Shown: positions 1 through 8,817, counted from the first letter of the stretch. The stretch is DNA of 64,000 nt from Duncaniella muris (GCF_003024805.1 NZ_PUEC01000001.1:124001-188000); one strand, 5' to 3'. The notes: generated by a model from the sequence alone, not told the origin. Program-made: numbers and translations.

Positions 1-695
1 GTGACATGAGTGTTGAGGACACCGGCCCACCATCCGAAAGTTTCCACAATATAGTCGTAAATACCGCCGATGAGCGAGGCAAGCACGAGGGTGCGGGCTT
101 GCCCGCTGTTGCCGGCAGAGCTTTTGCCGAGACCGCTTGCAAGCACCTGGGTGGTCGCAGTCGCCTCAGGGAAAGGATATTTCCCGTGCATGTCTTTTAC
201 GAAGTATTTGCGGAACGGGATGAAGAAGAGTATGCCGAGTATGCCGCCTAAGAGCGAGCTGAGAAATATCTGCAGGAAGTTGACGGTGATTTCCGGATAC
301 TTGGCCTGAAGAATGTAGAGTGCGGGCAGGGTGAATATGGCTCCTGCAACGATGACTCCCGAACATGCTCCGATACTCTGGATGATGACGTTCTGGCCCA
401 GGGGATTCTCTTTTTTCAGAGCGCCTGAAAGACCTACAGCGATGATGGCGATGGGAATGGCGGCTTCGAAGACCTGTCCGACCTTAAGGCCGAGGTAGGC
501 TGCTGCCGCGCTGAATATTACGGCAAGCAGCAGTCCCATGCCGACAGAGTAGGGCGTCACTTCGGGGTAGTCACGGGCCGGGTGCATGATAGGTCTGTAG
601 CCTTCATCCTCGGCGAGTTCGCGGAACGCGTTTTCGGGGAGTTCCACAGGATCTGCGTCCTGATAGACTTCCTTGTGGTTTTCTGTGGGTTTCAT
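1..695 (-). CDS. OPT family oligopeptide transporter, N-terminal part (truncated by window)
   Basis: The visible 231 residues are the N-terminal third of an oligopeptide transporter (OPT) family inner-membrane permease, a family that takes up peptides or metal chelates by proton symport. After a polar N-terminus of about 50 residues come hydrophobic segments at roughly 50-70, 75-92, 105-130 and 140-160, with the family-typical stretch GLKVGQVFEAAIP near 70-82 and EATATTQVLASG near 180. The ATG lies 17 bp downstream of the lysA stop, so it is probably the last-transcribed gene of the lysC-lysA unit. Substrate cannot be told from sequence; the link to lysine/diaminopimelate genes hints at peptide or muropeptide uptake, but that is inference. 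The rest of the gene lies outside the window. Confidence 0.88.
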   Translation of the reverse strand, partial: MKPTENHKEVYQDADPVELPENAFRELAEDEGYRPIMHPARDYPEVTPYSVGMGLLLAVIFSAAAAYLGLKVGQVFEAAIPIAIIAVGLSGALKKENPLGQNVIIQSIGACSGVIVAGAIFTLPALYILQAKYPEITVNFLQIFLSSLLGGILGILFFIPFRKYFVKDMHGKYPFPEATATTQVLASGLGKSSAGNSGQARTLVLASLIGGIYDYIVETFGWWAGVLNTHV

Positions 696-712
696 TTTGG
701 CTTTTCAGGGAA

Positions 713-1864
713 TTAGTTTTCTGAAAAATAGGAGTGGGGGAAGGGGCGGCAATTATAGCGTGAGGCCATGATCTCGCCATAGGCACCGGCAGAACGGAGT
801 GCGAGCAGATCGCCTCGCTTTACTTCAGGCAGGGTTTCGCTTTCGCCAAAACGGTCTGAGGATTCGCAGATCGGTCCTACCACGTCGTAGTGGTGGAGTT
901 CGCCGTTGGGGTTTGAGATGTTTTCGATTTTGTGGTGCGCGCTGTAGAGGGCCGGACGGATGAGATCGCTCATTCCGGCATCGACTATGGCGAAACGTTT
1001 GCTTGTGCCTTCCTTGATGTAGAGCACACGGGTGATCAGCGATCCGCACTGTGCCACCACTGAGCGGCCGAGTTCGAAATGGAGTTCCTGATCCGGGCGC
1101 AGGCGCAGATGGTTGTGGAAGGTGGTGAAGTAGGCTTCGAAGTCGGGGATCGGGTGGCGTTCGGGATGTGCGTAGTCAATACCGAGACCGCCGCCAACGT
1201 TGATAAGGCTGAATTTGACACCTTTCTGTTCATATTCGTCCTGCAGGCGGTTGATGGTCTCGCAGAGCATCACAAAGGGTTCTGTCTCAGTGATCTGCGA
1301 TCCGATGTGGAAATGCAGACCTTTGAGGTCGATGGCGGGTAGGCTTTTGGCGAGGCCTATAATCGAGTCGAGCTGTTCAAGATTGATGCCAAACTTGTTT
1401 TCGGCCAGCCCTGTAGTGATATAGGCATGGGTGTGGGCGTCGATATTGGGGTTGACGCGGATTGCCACACGTGCTGTCTTGCCCATCTCGGCTGCAATTT
1501 CGCTGATGACTCTCAGTTCCGGTTCTGACTCTACGTTGAAGCATTCGATATCTGCTTCAAGAGCAGAGCGGATTTCAGGATCGCTTTTGCCTACGCCGGC
1601 AAACACGATGCGGTCGCCGCGGAATCCGGCTTCGATCGCTGCCTCGATTTCCCAGCCGCTGACGCAGTCCACTCCGAATCCTGCGGCCTGGATGGTGCGC
1701 AGTATGCCGGGGTTGGCGTTGGCCTTGATGGCATAGTGGACTTTGAAGCGGGGATCACGGGCGGTGCGGCGGATCTCCTTGACAGTGCGTTCGAGCAGAC
1801 GCAGGTCGTAGAAATAGAACGGTGTTTTGAGGCTTGAAAATTCCTCTATGGGGAAGCGTGTCAT
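713..1864 (-). CDS. lysA: Diaminopimelate decarboxylase
   Basis: LysA decarboxylates meso-2,6-diaminopimelate to L-lysine, the last step of lysine synthesis, in the cytoplasm. It is a fold-III PLP enzyme: the Schiff-base lysine is Lys47 in HYAIKANAN, the phosphate-binding glycines are GGG at 224-226, HFHIGS lies at 184-189, ELGRS at 264-268 and the substrate/PLP-contacting CESSD at 333-337. At 383 aa it is slightly shorter than many LysA proteins (400-420) but ends cleanly. The ATG is 36 bp downstream of the lysC stop and the two genes form an operon, which suits a shared lysine pathway. A broader-specificity ornithine/arginine decarboxylase is possible but the operon argues for LysA. Confidence 0.93.
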   Translation of the reverse strand: MTRFPIEEFSSLKTPFYFYDLRLLERTVKEIRRTARDPRFKVHYAIKANANPGILRTIQAAGFGVDCVSGWEIEAAIEAGFRGDRIVFAGVGKSDPEIRSALEADIECFNVESEPELRVISEIAAEMGKTARVAIRVNPNIDAHTHAYITTGLAENKFGINLEQLDSIIGLAKSLPAIDLKGLHFHIGSQITETEPFVMLCETINRLQDEYEQKGVKFSLINVGGGLGIDYAHPERHPIPDFEAYFTTFHNHLRLRPDQELHFELGRSVVAQCGSLITRVLYIKEGTSKRFAIVDAGMSDLIRPALYSAHHKIENISNPNGELHHYDVVGPICESSDRFGESETLPEVKRGDLLALRSAGAYGEIMASRYNCRPFPHSYFSEN

Positions 1865-1900
1865 TTTTTCTGTCTGATCTCTTTAATAGGTGTGCGGTCT

Positions 1901-3217
1901 TTAGCTGAAAAGTTTTTCGCTGAGGCGTTTGAGGGCCTCGACTTTGTCGCAGCTGCGGACAAGGAACGAGATGTTGTAGTTTGAGCCGCCGTAGGAAATC
2001 ATGCGCACGGGGATGTCGGCGAGAGCTTCCATTGCTTTTGCCTCATAGCCGGTGTTGGTCCACTCCATGTTGCCTACAACACAGATGATGACCATGTCCT
2101 TGTCAACGGTCACGGTGCCGAACTTCTTGAGTTCGTCAATGATTTCCGGCAGGAAGCGTTCGGAGTCGATTGTCAGTGAGACGCCTACTTCCGAAGTGGC
2201 GATCATGTCAATCGGGGTGCGGTATTTTTCGAATGTCTCGAATACACGTGTCAGATAGCCGTAGGCCAGAAGCATGCGGGAGCTTTTGATCTTGATTGCG
2301 ACCACGTTGTCTTTGGCTGCCACGGCTTTGATTGACGGTTCGGTGATGTTGTTGTAGATCAGAGTGCCGTGGGCTTCAGGTTCAAGAGTGTTGAGCAGGC
2401 GCACTGGTATGTTGTTGACCTTGGCGGGGAGCACACAGGTGGGGTGAAGGATCTTGGCGCCGAAGTAGGCCAGCTCGGATGCTTCTTCATAGTGGAGCTC
2501 GTTGACTGGCTTGGTGCCTTCCACGAAGCGAGGGTCGTTGTTGTGCATGCCGTCGATATCGGTCCAGATTTCGATTTCGTCTGCTTCGATTGCAGCGCCG
2601 ATGAGTGATGCGGTGTAGTCCGAGCCGCCTCGCTGTAGATTGTCGATCTCGCCGGTCGAGTTGCGGCAGATGAATCCCTGGGTTACAAAAATGTCGGCAT
2701 CGACATATTTGTCAAGCAGAGGCTGGAGATGCAGAGCTATGTGCTGCATGTCAGGCTCTCCGTTCTGGCCTGTTTTCATAAAGTCAAGGGCGGGGAGGGC
2801 TTCGGCGTAGAGACCGCGCTCGTTGAGCAGGATGGTCATCATGGCCACACTCATGATTTCGCCCTGGGCAAGGATGATTTTTTCTTCAGTCGGTCCGAAA
2901 GTCTCGCGCTGGGTGAACGAGCGGATGTAGTTGAAGCAGGCCTTTATCTCTTTGAGTGCTTTTTCGCGGCTCTCATGGCGGTCGTAGAGAGAGGCGATTG
3001 TCTTGAGATACTTCGATTCGAGGAGGTTGATCGTTTCCTTGGCTCCGTTGGTGTTTTTTTTGTAGAGATAGTCCGAGATCTCAACCAGAGAGTTGGTTGT
3101 GCCTGACATGGCTGAAAGAACGATGATGTTTTTACCTCTTGCGCTGACGAGGTCTGCTACGTGGCGGATTCTTTCGGCTGATCCTACAGAAGTTCCTCCA
3201 AACTTTAAGACTTTCAT
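1901..3217 (-). CDS. lysC: Aspartate kinase (aspartokinase)
   Basis: LysC phosphorylates L-aspartate, the committed step to lysine, threonine, methionine and diaminopimelate. The kinase motif KFGGTSVGS sits at residues 5-13, and NLQRGGSDYTASLIG in mid-protein is the conserved substrate/ATP region. The C-terminal third (about 300-438) has the pattern of two ACT domains, the usual site of lysine feedback inhibition. At 438 aa it is a monofunctional enzyme with no homoserine dehydrogenase fused to it. A TAnnTTTG promoter lies 46 bp upstream, so it leads the lysC-lysA-OPT unit. The ATG is preceded by an A/T-rich leader without a Shine-Dalgarno, as usual in Bacteroidetes. Confidence 0.95.
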   Translation of the reverse strand: MKVLKFGGTSVGSAERIRHVADLVSARGKNIIVLSAMSGTTNSLVEISDYLYKKNTNGAKETINLLESKYLKTIASLYDRHESREKALKEIKACFNYIRSFTQRETFGPTEEKIILAQGEIMSVAMMTILLNERGLYAEALPALDFMKTGQNGEPDMQHIALHLQPLLDKYVDADIFVTQGFICRNSTGEIDNLQRGGSDYTASLIGAAIEADEIEIWTDIDGMHNNDPRFVEGTKPVNELHYEEASELAYFGAKILHPTCVLPAKVNNIPVRLLNTLEPEAHGTLIYNNITEPSIKAVAAKDNVVAIKIKSSRMLLAYGYLTRVFETFEKYRTPIDMIATSEVGVSLTIDSERFLPEIIDELKKFGTVTVDKDMVIICVVGNMEWTNTGYEAKAMEALADIPVRMISYGGSNYNISFLVRSCDKVEALKRLSEKLFS

Positions 3218-3262
3218 ATTTTAAATGTTGTGTATGTGATAATTCAATAGGAGTATTTTGCG

Positions 3263-3291
3263 CAAATTTACAAAAAAAAATTCACATCAAA
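3263..3291 (-). promoter_or_regulatory. Promoter of lysC
   Basis: Read on the minus strand, TAAATTTG (3263-3270) matches the Bacteroidetes minus-7 consensus TAnnTTTG, with TTTG (3288-3291) 17 bp upstream as minus-33. The predicted transcript starts near 3256, giving a leader of about 40 nt. Confidence 0.6.
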
Positions 3292-3383
3292 GCATTGTGA
3301 TACCAAAACGGTTGCCAGACTGGCTTAGTTGCCGTAAATCATAGTGTCCGGCAAGCAAATAGGTCTGGTTTTATGCCCTTCGC

Positions 3384-5447
3384 TCACTTCATGCGTTTGA
3401 GAAGCGGGTAGGCGGCTACGATTCCGAGCTCGCCGGCCCGGCTGAGATCGGGGAGGGCTGAGCTTTTGTCACCGAGAGACAGATAGACGAATCCGCGGTT
3501 ATAATAGGCTTCTCCGAAGACCGGTTTCAGCTCTATGGCGCGGGTGAGGGCTTCGATGGCTTCGACGTAGCTGCCGCATTCTGCCAGCAGTACACCTTTA
3601 TTATAATAGGCTACGGGCATGAACGGTGAGTGGCGCAGGGTTTCGTCAAGATCGGCTATAGCTTCCATGATGCCGCTGCGCGACAGTGCTTTGCCCGGTT
3701 CGGATGTGGCTTTGACTGTCTCGTATCTTGCCTGGGCTCGCAACAGATAGGCGAGCGCAAAGTCGGGAGTGAGTCTGGCGGCTTCGTTGAGGTCGGCTAT
3801 GGCGCGGTCATAGTCTTTGAGCGCTATGAGATCCATAGCACGGCCGAAGTAGTCGATGGCGCGGGGGGCATGTCCGGCCATGTAGGAGTTGTAGTAGCTG
3901 ATCGACTGGCGGTGCGGGCCTTCAAGTTCATACATTGGCAGCTGTGCAGGGTGTCCGGCAACCTGTAGGACGAAGCGCAGTAGCCCCAGGGAGTTTATTT
4001 CATCGACCTCACGGATGTATTCGCTGCTTGGGTTGATTTCGTTGGGCGAGGTGTAGTAGGTCAGCATGAACGGCGGCTCAAGTTCTACGGCCATGTCTTT
4101 GTCCTGGACTTTTCCGCGAATGTCGGCTGTCGAGTAATCTTTTTCTGCTGAATAGTTGCTGCGCACGGTGGTGAGTGACGAGAATCTGCGTTTCACCTGC
4201 TCCTGTGTTTCCGTTATGGTCTCGCTTTTCGGCTGTGTGGTGCTTTGGGTTGCCGCGGAGACCTTGTCGCCGGCTGTCGAGGTGTTGGATTTGTAGGTTT
4301 TCGCGGAACCGGAATATGCCGATCCACTGAATTGCTTGTCAGGTGTCAGCTGGACGGTGGTCTTGGCCAGAGCCATTGATTTGTCGTAGTCTTTTTGGGC
4401 CGAACGGCTGTCTCCCTTGCGGCGTTTGATGTCGTATCGCAGAAAGTAGGCTCCGGCAAAGTCCGGAAAGGCTTCGATCACTTTGTCGAGATCGGCCAAT
4501 GCAGCTTCGAACGACCCGATTTCTGAAAGGAGTATGGCGCGGTTGTAGAGCGTCTTGTAGTCCTCGCAGTCAAGGTCGAGCACACGAGAGAAGTCATCGA
4601 TGGCACGGTTGGTGTCATGGACTTCGGCACGGAGCAGGCCGCGGTTGAATATAGCTGCGGTGTTGGCGGGTTCGAGCCCGATCGCACGATCATAGTCTTC
4701 GAAGGCTCCGTGGATATCGTCGTTCATGTAACGCAGATAGGCGCGGTTGATATAAAATCCGGCGGCTTCAGGACGCAGTTTCACGGCTTTGTCCATGTCT
4801 GCGAGGGCGCTTTTGAAGTCTTTGCCTGAATGGATGGCTATATCGGCACGTAGGAGGTAGGCGTTGACTGCATTGGAGTTGAGTGAGAGCGCGTGGTCTA
4901 TGTCGGCTTTTGCTCCGATCGTGTCTTTCATCTCCAAGCGCAGGCGCGCTCGGCCCAGATAGCCTTCTTCGAATTTCGGAAAGCGTCTGATGAGATGGCT
5001 GAAGGTGGTTTTCGCTCCGACTGTGTCGCGGTTTTCATGCTGGGCTATGGCTTTATTGAAGATTATGCTGCTGTTTTCGGGCTGCATTTCAAGCGCGCGG
5101 TCATAGTCGGCTATGGCTTCGGCGTTTTTGCCTTGGTTTTGTCGAGCCACACCTCTGACTTCATAGGCTTCGGTGATGAACGGGTTGCGTTCAAGCGCGA
5201 GAGTGGCATCTTCTTCAGCTCCGCGGAAGTCATCAAGGTTGAGCTTGGCCACAGCACGGTAGAAATAAGGCTTGGCCTGAGAGGGGTTGACGCTTATGAC
5301 CTGGTTGAAATATTGGATCGAAAGTACGTAGTCTTCAAAGTAGTGGGTATTGGCGCCGATCCGCAACACCTGTTCGGTGTTGATCTGTCCGCTGACGTGT
5401 GTCGTGCCTGAGATGAGCACAATGAGCAGCAGCAGGCGCCGTAGCAT
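3384..5447 (-). CDS. Secreted tetratricopeptide-repeat protein
   Basis: A periplasmic or surface-exposed TPR protein of about 687 aa. From the ATG at 5447 it begins with a signal peptide (charged MLRR, a leucine/isoleucine core, cleavage near VSG-Q). TPR units of 34 residues follow over about residues 20-350, with recurring AxxDxDxAxxLxP patterns, then a low-complexity S/T/Q-rich linker (about 360-450), and a second TPR block to the C-terminus. TPRs are protein-protein scaffolds; the partner is unknown. A longer frame starts at ATG 5474, but the promoter box at 5494-5501 puts transcription near 5487, leaving only about 13 nt of leader, and the 5447 start gives a cleaner signal peptide. It is divergent from the VanX-like gene. 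Confidence 0.8.
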   Translation of the reverse strand: MLRRLLLLIVLISGTTHVSGQINTEQVLRIGANTHYFEDYVLSIQYFNQVISVNPSQAKPYFYRAVAKLNLDDFRGAEEDATLALERNPFITEAYEVRGVARQNQGKNAEAIADYDRALEMQPENSSIIFNKAIAQHENRDTVGAKTTFSHLIRRFPKFEEGYLGRARLRLEMKDTIGAKADIDHALSLNSNAVNAYLLRADIAIHSGKDFKSALADMDKAVKLRPEAAGFYINRAYLRYMNDDIHGAFEDYDRAIGLEPANTAAIFNRGLLRAEVHDTNRAIDDFSRVLDLDCEDYKTLYNRAILLSEIGSFEAALADLDKVIEAFPDFAGAYFLRYDIKRRKGDSRSAQKDYDKSMALAKTTVQLTPDKQFSGSAYSGSAKTYKSNTSTAGDKVSAATQSTTQPKSETITETQEQVKRRFSSLTTVRSNYSAEKDYSTADIRGKVQDKDMAVELEPPFMLTYYTSPNEINPSSEYIREVDEINSLGLLRFVLQVAGHPAQLPMYELEGPHRQSISYYNSYMAGHAPRAIDYFGRAMDLIALKDYDRAIADLNEAARLTPDFALAYLLRAQARYETVKATSEPGKALSRSGIMEAIADLDETLRHSPFMPVAYYNKGVLLAECGSYVEAIEALTRAIELKPVFGEAYYNRGFVYLSLGDKSSALPDLSRAGELGIVAAYPLLKRMK

Positions 5448-5493
5448 ATGTATTTTATATGTGGTAATGATCATTCTGCAGGGTTATGACTTG

Positions 5494-5501
5494 CAAAAGT
5501 A
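5494..5501 (-). promoter_or_regulatory. Minus-7 box of the TPR gene
   Basis: TACTTTTG on the minus strand fits TAnnTTTG exactly. It lies in the 82-bp divergent region shared with the VanX-like gene. No convincing minus-33 box is visible. Confidence 0.5.
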
Positions 5502-5543
5502 ATGTTTTCGCAGAAAACACGGTCATGATTTAAGGATTTTTCA

Positions 5544-5551
5544 TATTTTTG
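5544..5551 (+). promoter_or_regulatory. Minus-7 box directly before the VanX-like gene
   Basis: TATTTTTG matches TAnnTTTG and ends only 5 bp before the ATG at 5557. Transcription would then begin at or next to the start codon, so the mRNA could be leaderless. No minus-33 TTTG is visible at the usual distance. Confidence 0.4.
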
Positions 5552-5556
5552 CGGCC

Positions 5557-6261
5557 ATGAAACAATCCGGATTTCTTAGATTTCTTATTCTTCTTATTTT
5601 TTCATCTCTGAATATCATGCAGTTGCACTCACAATCGACCCCGTCGCAGCTGACGCTCGAACAGAAACTTAAGGATCATGGACTCGTTGATGTGGCGGGC
5701 CTTGATTCGACCATATGTGTAAGTCTGATGTATGCGAGAGAGGATAATTTCACTGGCGTGTTGCTCTACACCGATGGCCTTGAGCGGGCTTATCTGCAGC
5801 CTGAGGCAGCCTCGGCGGTGGTGCGTGCACAGGCTGAGCTTGGCAGGATCAGTCCGGGTCATCGGCTGCTGATCAAGGATGCCGCCCGTCCGATGAGCGT
5901 ACAGCGCAGGATGTTTCGGGCTGTACGCGGTACGCCTAAGGCAAATTATGTGGCCAATCCGGCCAGAGGCGGCGGTCTGCATAATTATGGACTGGCGGTT
6001 GATATAACCATTGTCGATCAGGAGGGGCGTGAACTTCCTATGGGAACTCCGGTTGACCATCTTGGTCCGGAAGCGAATATCGATGCCGAGGAAGCGCTGG
6101 TAAGGCGTGGCGTAATCAGTGAGACCGAGCGGCAGAACCGTCTGCTCCTGCGTCGTGTCATGACCTCGGCCGGATTTCACACCATCCGCACAGAGTGGTG
6201 GCATTTCGACCTTGTCAATAAGGCCAAAGCTCGCGCATCGTTCAGACGGCTTGATTTCTGA
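5557..6261 (+). CDS. Exported D-alanyl-D-alanine dipeptidase, VanX/DdpX type (M15D)
   Basis: A zinc peptidase predicted to hydrolyse D-Ala-D-Ala in the periplasm. A signal peptide covers about residues 1-26. The M15D active-site set is complete: Arg111 in DAARP, zinc ligands His142 and Asp149 in GLHNYGLAVD, catalytic Glu213 and zinc ligand His216 in EWWHF. The serine two residues before His142 in classic VanX is a glycine here. Length (234 aa) suits the family. No vanH/vanA ligase or vanRS genes are nearby, so this is more likely a peptidoglycan-recycling or lysis-related housekeeping enzyme than glycopeptide resistance. It stands alone between a divergent TPR gene and prfC. Confidence 0.88.
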   Translation: MKQSGFLRFLILLIFSSLNIMQLHSQSTPSQLTLEQKLKDHGLVDVAGLDSTICVSLMYAREDNFTGVLLYTDGLERAYLQPEAASAVVRAQAELGRISPGHRLLIKDAARPMSVQRRMFRAVRGTPKANYVANPARGGGLHNYGLAVDITIVDQEGRELPMGTPVDHLGPEANIDAEEALVRRGVISETERQNRLLLRRVMTSAGFHTIRTEWWHFDLVNKAKARASFRRLDF

Positions 6262-6307
6262 CCCTTTTTCAGCGTCGGGAAAAACTTCTCAACTCGGAAA
6301 AAATTCG

Positions 6308-6315
6308 TAACTTTG
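6308..6315 (+). promoter_or_regulatory. Minus-7 box of prfC
   Basis: TAACTTTG fits TAnnTTTG. It gives a leader of about 25 nt that is strongly A-rich just before the ATG at 6347. Confidence 0.55.
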
Positions 6316-6346
6316 CACCCGCAAAATCATAAAAAACAATAAACCC

Positions 6347-7924
6347 ATGTCTCTTACCGACGAAATAGCCCGCAGACGCACGTTTGCAATCATTTCACAC
6401 CCTGACGCAGGTAAAACAACGCTCACTGAAAAACTTCTGCTTTTCGGTGGGGCGATCCATGTGGCAGGTGCCGTAAAGTCAAATAAAATCAAGAAGACTG
6501 CGACTTCCGACTGGATGGAAATCGAAAAGCAGCGCGGCATCTCTGTGGCAACCTCGGTAATGGGTTTCAACTACGGTGATTATAAGATCAACATTCTTGA
6601 CACTCCCGGTCACCAGGATTTCGCGGAGGATACTTACCGCACCTTGACAGCGGTAGACAGTGTGATCATAGTGGTCGACGTTGCCAAAGGTGTCGAACAG
6701 CAGACCCGTAAGCTCATGGAGGTATGCCGTATGCGTAACACTCCGGTGATTATCTTTGTCAACAAGCTCGACCGCGAGGGCCGCGATCCGTTTGATATTC
6801 TCGACGAACTTGAGAGCGAACTGAAGATCAGCGTGCGCCCGCTGTCATGGCCTATAAATATAGGTGCGAAGTTCAAGGGAGTCTACAATATTTTTGAGCA
6901 TTCTCTGGATCTCTTTACCCCCGACAAGCAGCGTGTCAGCGAGCGTGTCGAAATTGATTCCGTCACAGATCCGCGTGTCGACGAAGCGGTAGGGGAGACT
7001 GATGCCGCCAAGCTTCGCGAAGACCTGGAGTTAATCGAGGGCGTTTATCCCGAATTCGACACCGAAGCCTATCTCGAAGGCAAAGTGGCTCCGGTGTTCT
7101 TTGGCTCGGCGCTGAATACTTTCGGTGTGAAGGAACTTCTGGACTGTTTTGTGAAAATCGCTCCTTCTCCCCGCCCGGTCAATGCCGAAGAACGTGCCAT
7201 TAATCCTGACGAAGAAGGCTTTTCGGGCTTCGTGTTCAAGATTCATGCCAACATGGACCCAAACCACCGTTCCTGCATTGCTTTTGTCAAAGTATGCTCT
7301 GGAAAGTTTGAACGCAATGCTCCCTACAAGCATGTGAGATCAGGCAAAACCATGAAATTTGCTGCCCCGACAGCCTTCATGGCGCAAAAAAAGAATATTG
7401 TCGACGAGGCATATCCCGGTGACATTGTCGGTATTCCCGATACCGGCAACTTCAAAATCGGCGACACTCTGACATCCGGAGAGACTCTGCATTTCAAGGG
7501 CCTTCCGAGTTTCTCGCCTGAGATGTTCAAATATATAGAGAATTCCGACCCAATGAAGGCCAAGCAGCTTGACAAGGGCATACAGCAGCTGATGGACGAA
7601 GGTGTCGCACAGTTGTTTGTCAACCAGTTTAACGGCCGTAAGATCATCGGTACTGTCGGACAACTCCAGTTTGAAGTAATACAGTATCGCCTGCTCCACG
7701 AATATGGCGCGCAGTGTCGCTGGGAGCCCATCTCGCTCTACAAGGCCTGCTGGATCGAGAGTGACGATGCCGAAGCGCTTGCAGCTTTCAAAAAACGCAA
7801 GCATCAGTTCATGGCTGTCGACAAAGAGGGTCGCGACGTATTCCTCGCCGACTCCGGCTACGTGCTCCAGATGGCCCAGAATGACTTCCCCAAAATCCGT
7901 TTCCACTTCTCCTCGGAATTCTAA
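6347..7924 (+). CDS. prfC: Peptide chain release factor 3
   Basis: RF3 is a translational GTPase that recycles RF1/RF2 from the ribosome after peptide release. The GTPase motifs are intact: G1 SHPDAGKTT (17-25), G3 DTPGHQDF (85-92) and G4 NKLD (139-142), followed by the beta-barrel domain II and the RF3-specific C-terminal domain. The 525 aa length is normal for RF3. It is a single-gene unit with its own TAACTTTG promoter and a strong downstream hairpin. The [10 protein letters not shown] signature and the missing EF-G domains IV/V pattern distinguish it from EF-G and TypA. Confidence 0.96.
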   Translation: MSLTDEIARRRTFAIISHPDAGKTTLTEKLLLFGGAIHVAGAVKSNKIKKTATSDWMEIEKQRGISVATSVMGFNYGDYKINILDTPGHQDFAEDTYRTLTAVDSVIIVVDVAKGVEQQTRKLMEVCRMRNTPVIIFVNKLDREGRDPFDILDELESELKISVRPLSWPINIGAKFKGVYNIFEHSLDLFTPDKQRVSERVEIDSVTDPRVDEAVGETDAAKLREDLELIEGVYPEFDTEAYLEGKVAPVFFGSALNTFGVKELLDCFVKIAPSPRPVNAEERAINPDEEGFSGFVFKIHANMDPNHRSCIAFVKVCSGKFERNAPYKHVRSGKTMKFAAPTAFMAQKKNIVDEAYPGDIVGIPDTGNFKIGDTLTSGETLHFKGLPSFSPEMFKYIENSDPMKAKQLDKGIQQLMDEGVAQLFVNQFNGRKIIGTVGQLQFEVIQYRLLHEYGAQCRWEPISLYKACWIESDDAEALAAFKKRKHQFMAVDKEGRDVFLADSGYVLQMAQNDFPKIRFHFSSEF

Positions 7925-7969
7925 GGCGAGGAAGAAGCTGCGGACGGGCGACAATTGCTGTAAGGTATT

Positions 7970-8014
7970 ATCAGGGCATTGAATGTGGATGATTATAACA
8001 TTCAATGCCCTGAT
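7970..8014 (+). terminator. Hairpin after prfC
   Basis: A perfect 16-bp inverted repeat (7970-7985 with 7999-8014, 13-nt loop) starts 45 bp after the prfC stop. Only a short T-containing tail follows, so it may stop transcription weakly or protect the 3 prime end. Confidence 0.6.
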
Positions 8015-8082
8015 TGTTAAAGTCTACGCAGTAGGGTGAAACAAGTGGTCGTGAAAAATAAAATAAAAAAGTTGCTGCAAAA

Positions 8083-8114
8083 TTTGGATAGTTCGCAGAA
8101 AATATCTACCTTTG
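8083..8114 (+). promoter_or_regulatory. Promoter of tRNA-Ser
   Basis: TTTG (8083-8086), 20 bp, then TACCTTTG (8107-8114): a full Bacteroidetes promoter. The sequence after the box, CAACGCTTT, resembles that after the tRNA-Pro promoter. Confidence 0.75.
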
Positions 8115-8174
8115 CAACGCTTTAGAGAAAGTGAGACACTTTTAATCAAGTGTAAAACAATTCAACAAGCACCT

Positions 8175-8261
8175 GGAGAGATGGGTGAGTGGCTGAAACC
8201 ACCAGTTTGCTAAACTGACGTAGGAGCAATCCTACCACGAGTTCGAATCTCGTTCTCTCCG
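8175..8261 (+). tRNA. tRNA-Ser (anticodon GCT)
   Basis: An 87-nt class II tRNA. The acceptor stem GGAGAGA (8175-8181) pairs with TCTCTCC (8254-8260), with G8261 as discriminator base. The anticodon GCT is at 8209-8211 inside TTGCTAA. A long variable arm (about 8219-8234) and the T-loop GTTCGAATC follow. CCA is not encoded. It reads AGC/AGT codons. Confidence 0.95.
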
Positions 8262-8262
8262 C

Positions 8263-8297
8263 AAAAGAGCTGCAAATCTTAGATTTGCAGCTCTTTT
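8263..8297 (+). terminator. Intrinsic terminator of tRNA-Ser
   Basis: A near-perfect 17-bp inverted repeat begins 2 nt after the tRNA and ends in CTCTTTT. The A-tract in the 5 prime arm and T-tract in the 3 prime arm are typical of a Rho-independent terminator. Confidence 0.85.
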
Positions 8298-8556
8298 AGC
8301 ATATAGGGGGATTGGTGTAAGGCGGCCCAAGTCTAAAAATCCAAATATCTCGCGTAACTTTTGCCTGCCGATATGACTAGACGGTATTAGAGAGTAAGGA
8401 AAATCTGGTTTCATTTTGCAAAGATAACACTATACTCCGACATCTCCCTTCCGCCCACCGGAAAAATCCGCTGACCCGAAAAATCCGCTGACCCGTCGTT
8501 ACTGTGATCCGGGCGCGGGAAACGGCGTGTCCCGTTTTTGTCCCGGCTGTTTAAAG
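8298..8556. other. Intergenic stretch between the two tRNA genes
   Basis: No supported gene. It contains a minus-strand TATCTTTG box (8419-8426) whose only downstream frame runs into the antisense of tRNA-Ser, and a tandem 17-bp duplication at 8462-8495. It may be a scar of past insertion near the tRNA, but no integrase or att duplication is visible. Confidence 0.5.
8462..8495. repeat. 17-bp unit in two tandem copies
   Basis: AAAAATCCGCTGACCCG occurs at 8462-8478 and again at 8479-8495 without mismatch. This is a simple slippage-type duplication with no visible function. Confidence 0.8.
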
Positions 8557-8593
8557 GAAAGCAGGTTTAACTCATTGAGCTAAACCTGCTTTC
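8557..8593 (-). terminator. Terminator of tRNA-Pro
   Basis: A 13-bp inverted repeat (8557-8569 with 8581-8593) lies 11 bp past the tRNA-Pro 3 prime end on the minus strand. The T-tract is broken (CCTTTAAAC), so strength is uncertain. Confidence 0.6.
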
Positions 8594-8604
8594 TCTTGCT
8601 TTTG

Positions 8605-8678
8605 TCGGGGTGACTAGACTCGAACTAGCGACCTCACGCCCCCCAGACGCGTACTCTAACCAACTGAGCTACACCCCG
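8605..8678 (-). tRNA. tRNA-Pro (anticodon GGG)
   Basis: A 74-nt tRNA on the minus strand. The acceptor CGGGGTG pairs with CACCCCG, with A as discriminator base. The D arm GTAGCTCAGTTGGT is followed by the anticodon loop CTGGGGG with anticodon GGG, then the T arm with GTTCGAGTC. CCA is not encoded. It reads CCC/CCT proline codons. Confidence 0.93.
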
Positions 8679-8719
8679 ATTATCTTTCAAAAGCGTTGCT
8701 TTGTTTCTCAAAAGCGATG

Positions 8720-8751
8720 CAAAGGTAGGGAGTTATTTTGAAACTTCCAAA
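8720..8751 (-). promoter_or_regulatory. Promoter of tRNA-Pro
   Basis: On the minus strand, TTTG (8748-8751), 20 bp, then TACCTTTG (8720-8727). The following CATCGCTTT parallels the tRNA-Ser leader. Confidence 0.75.
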
Positions 8752-8817
8752 TATTTGCCGTTAAATTAACTTGTGTTAACTTAAAATTGCTGTTTTGAAG
8801 CTTAAATGTTAATTATT

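Noticed and set aside
8232..8414. 60-codon minus-strand frame with a TATCTTTG box directly upstream
   Set aside because: Its C-terminal part is the antisense of tRNA-Ser; a typical false gene call at tRNAs. The promoter-like box is noted under the intergenic feature.
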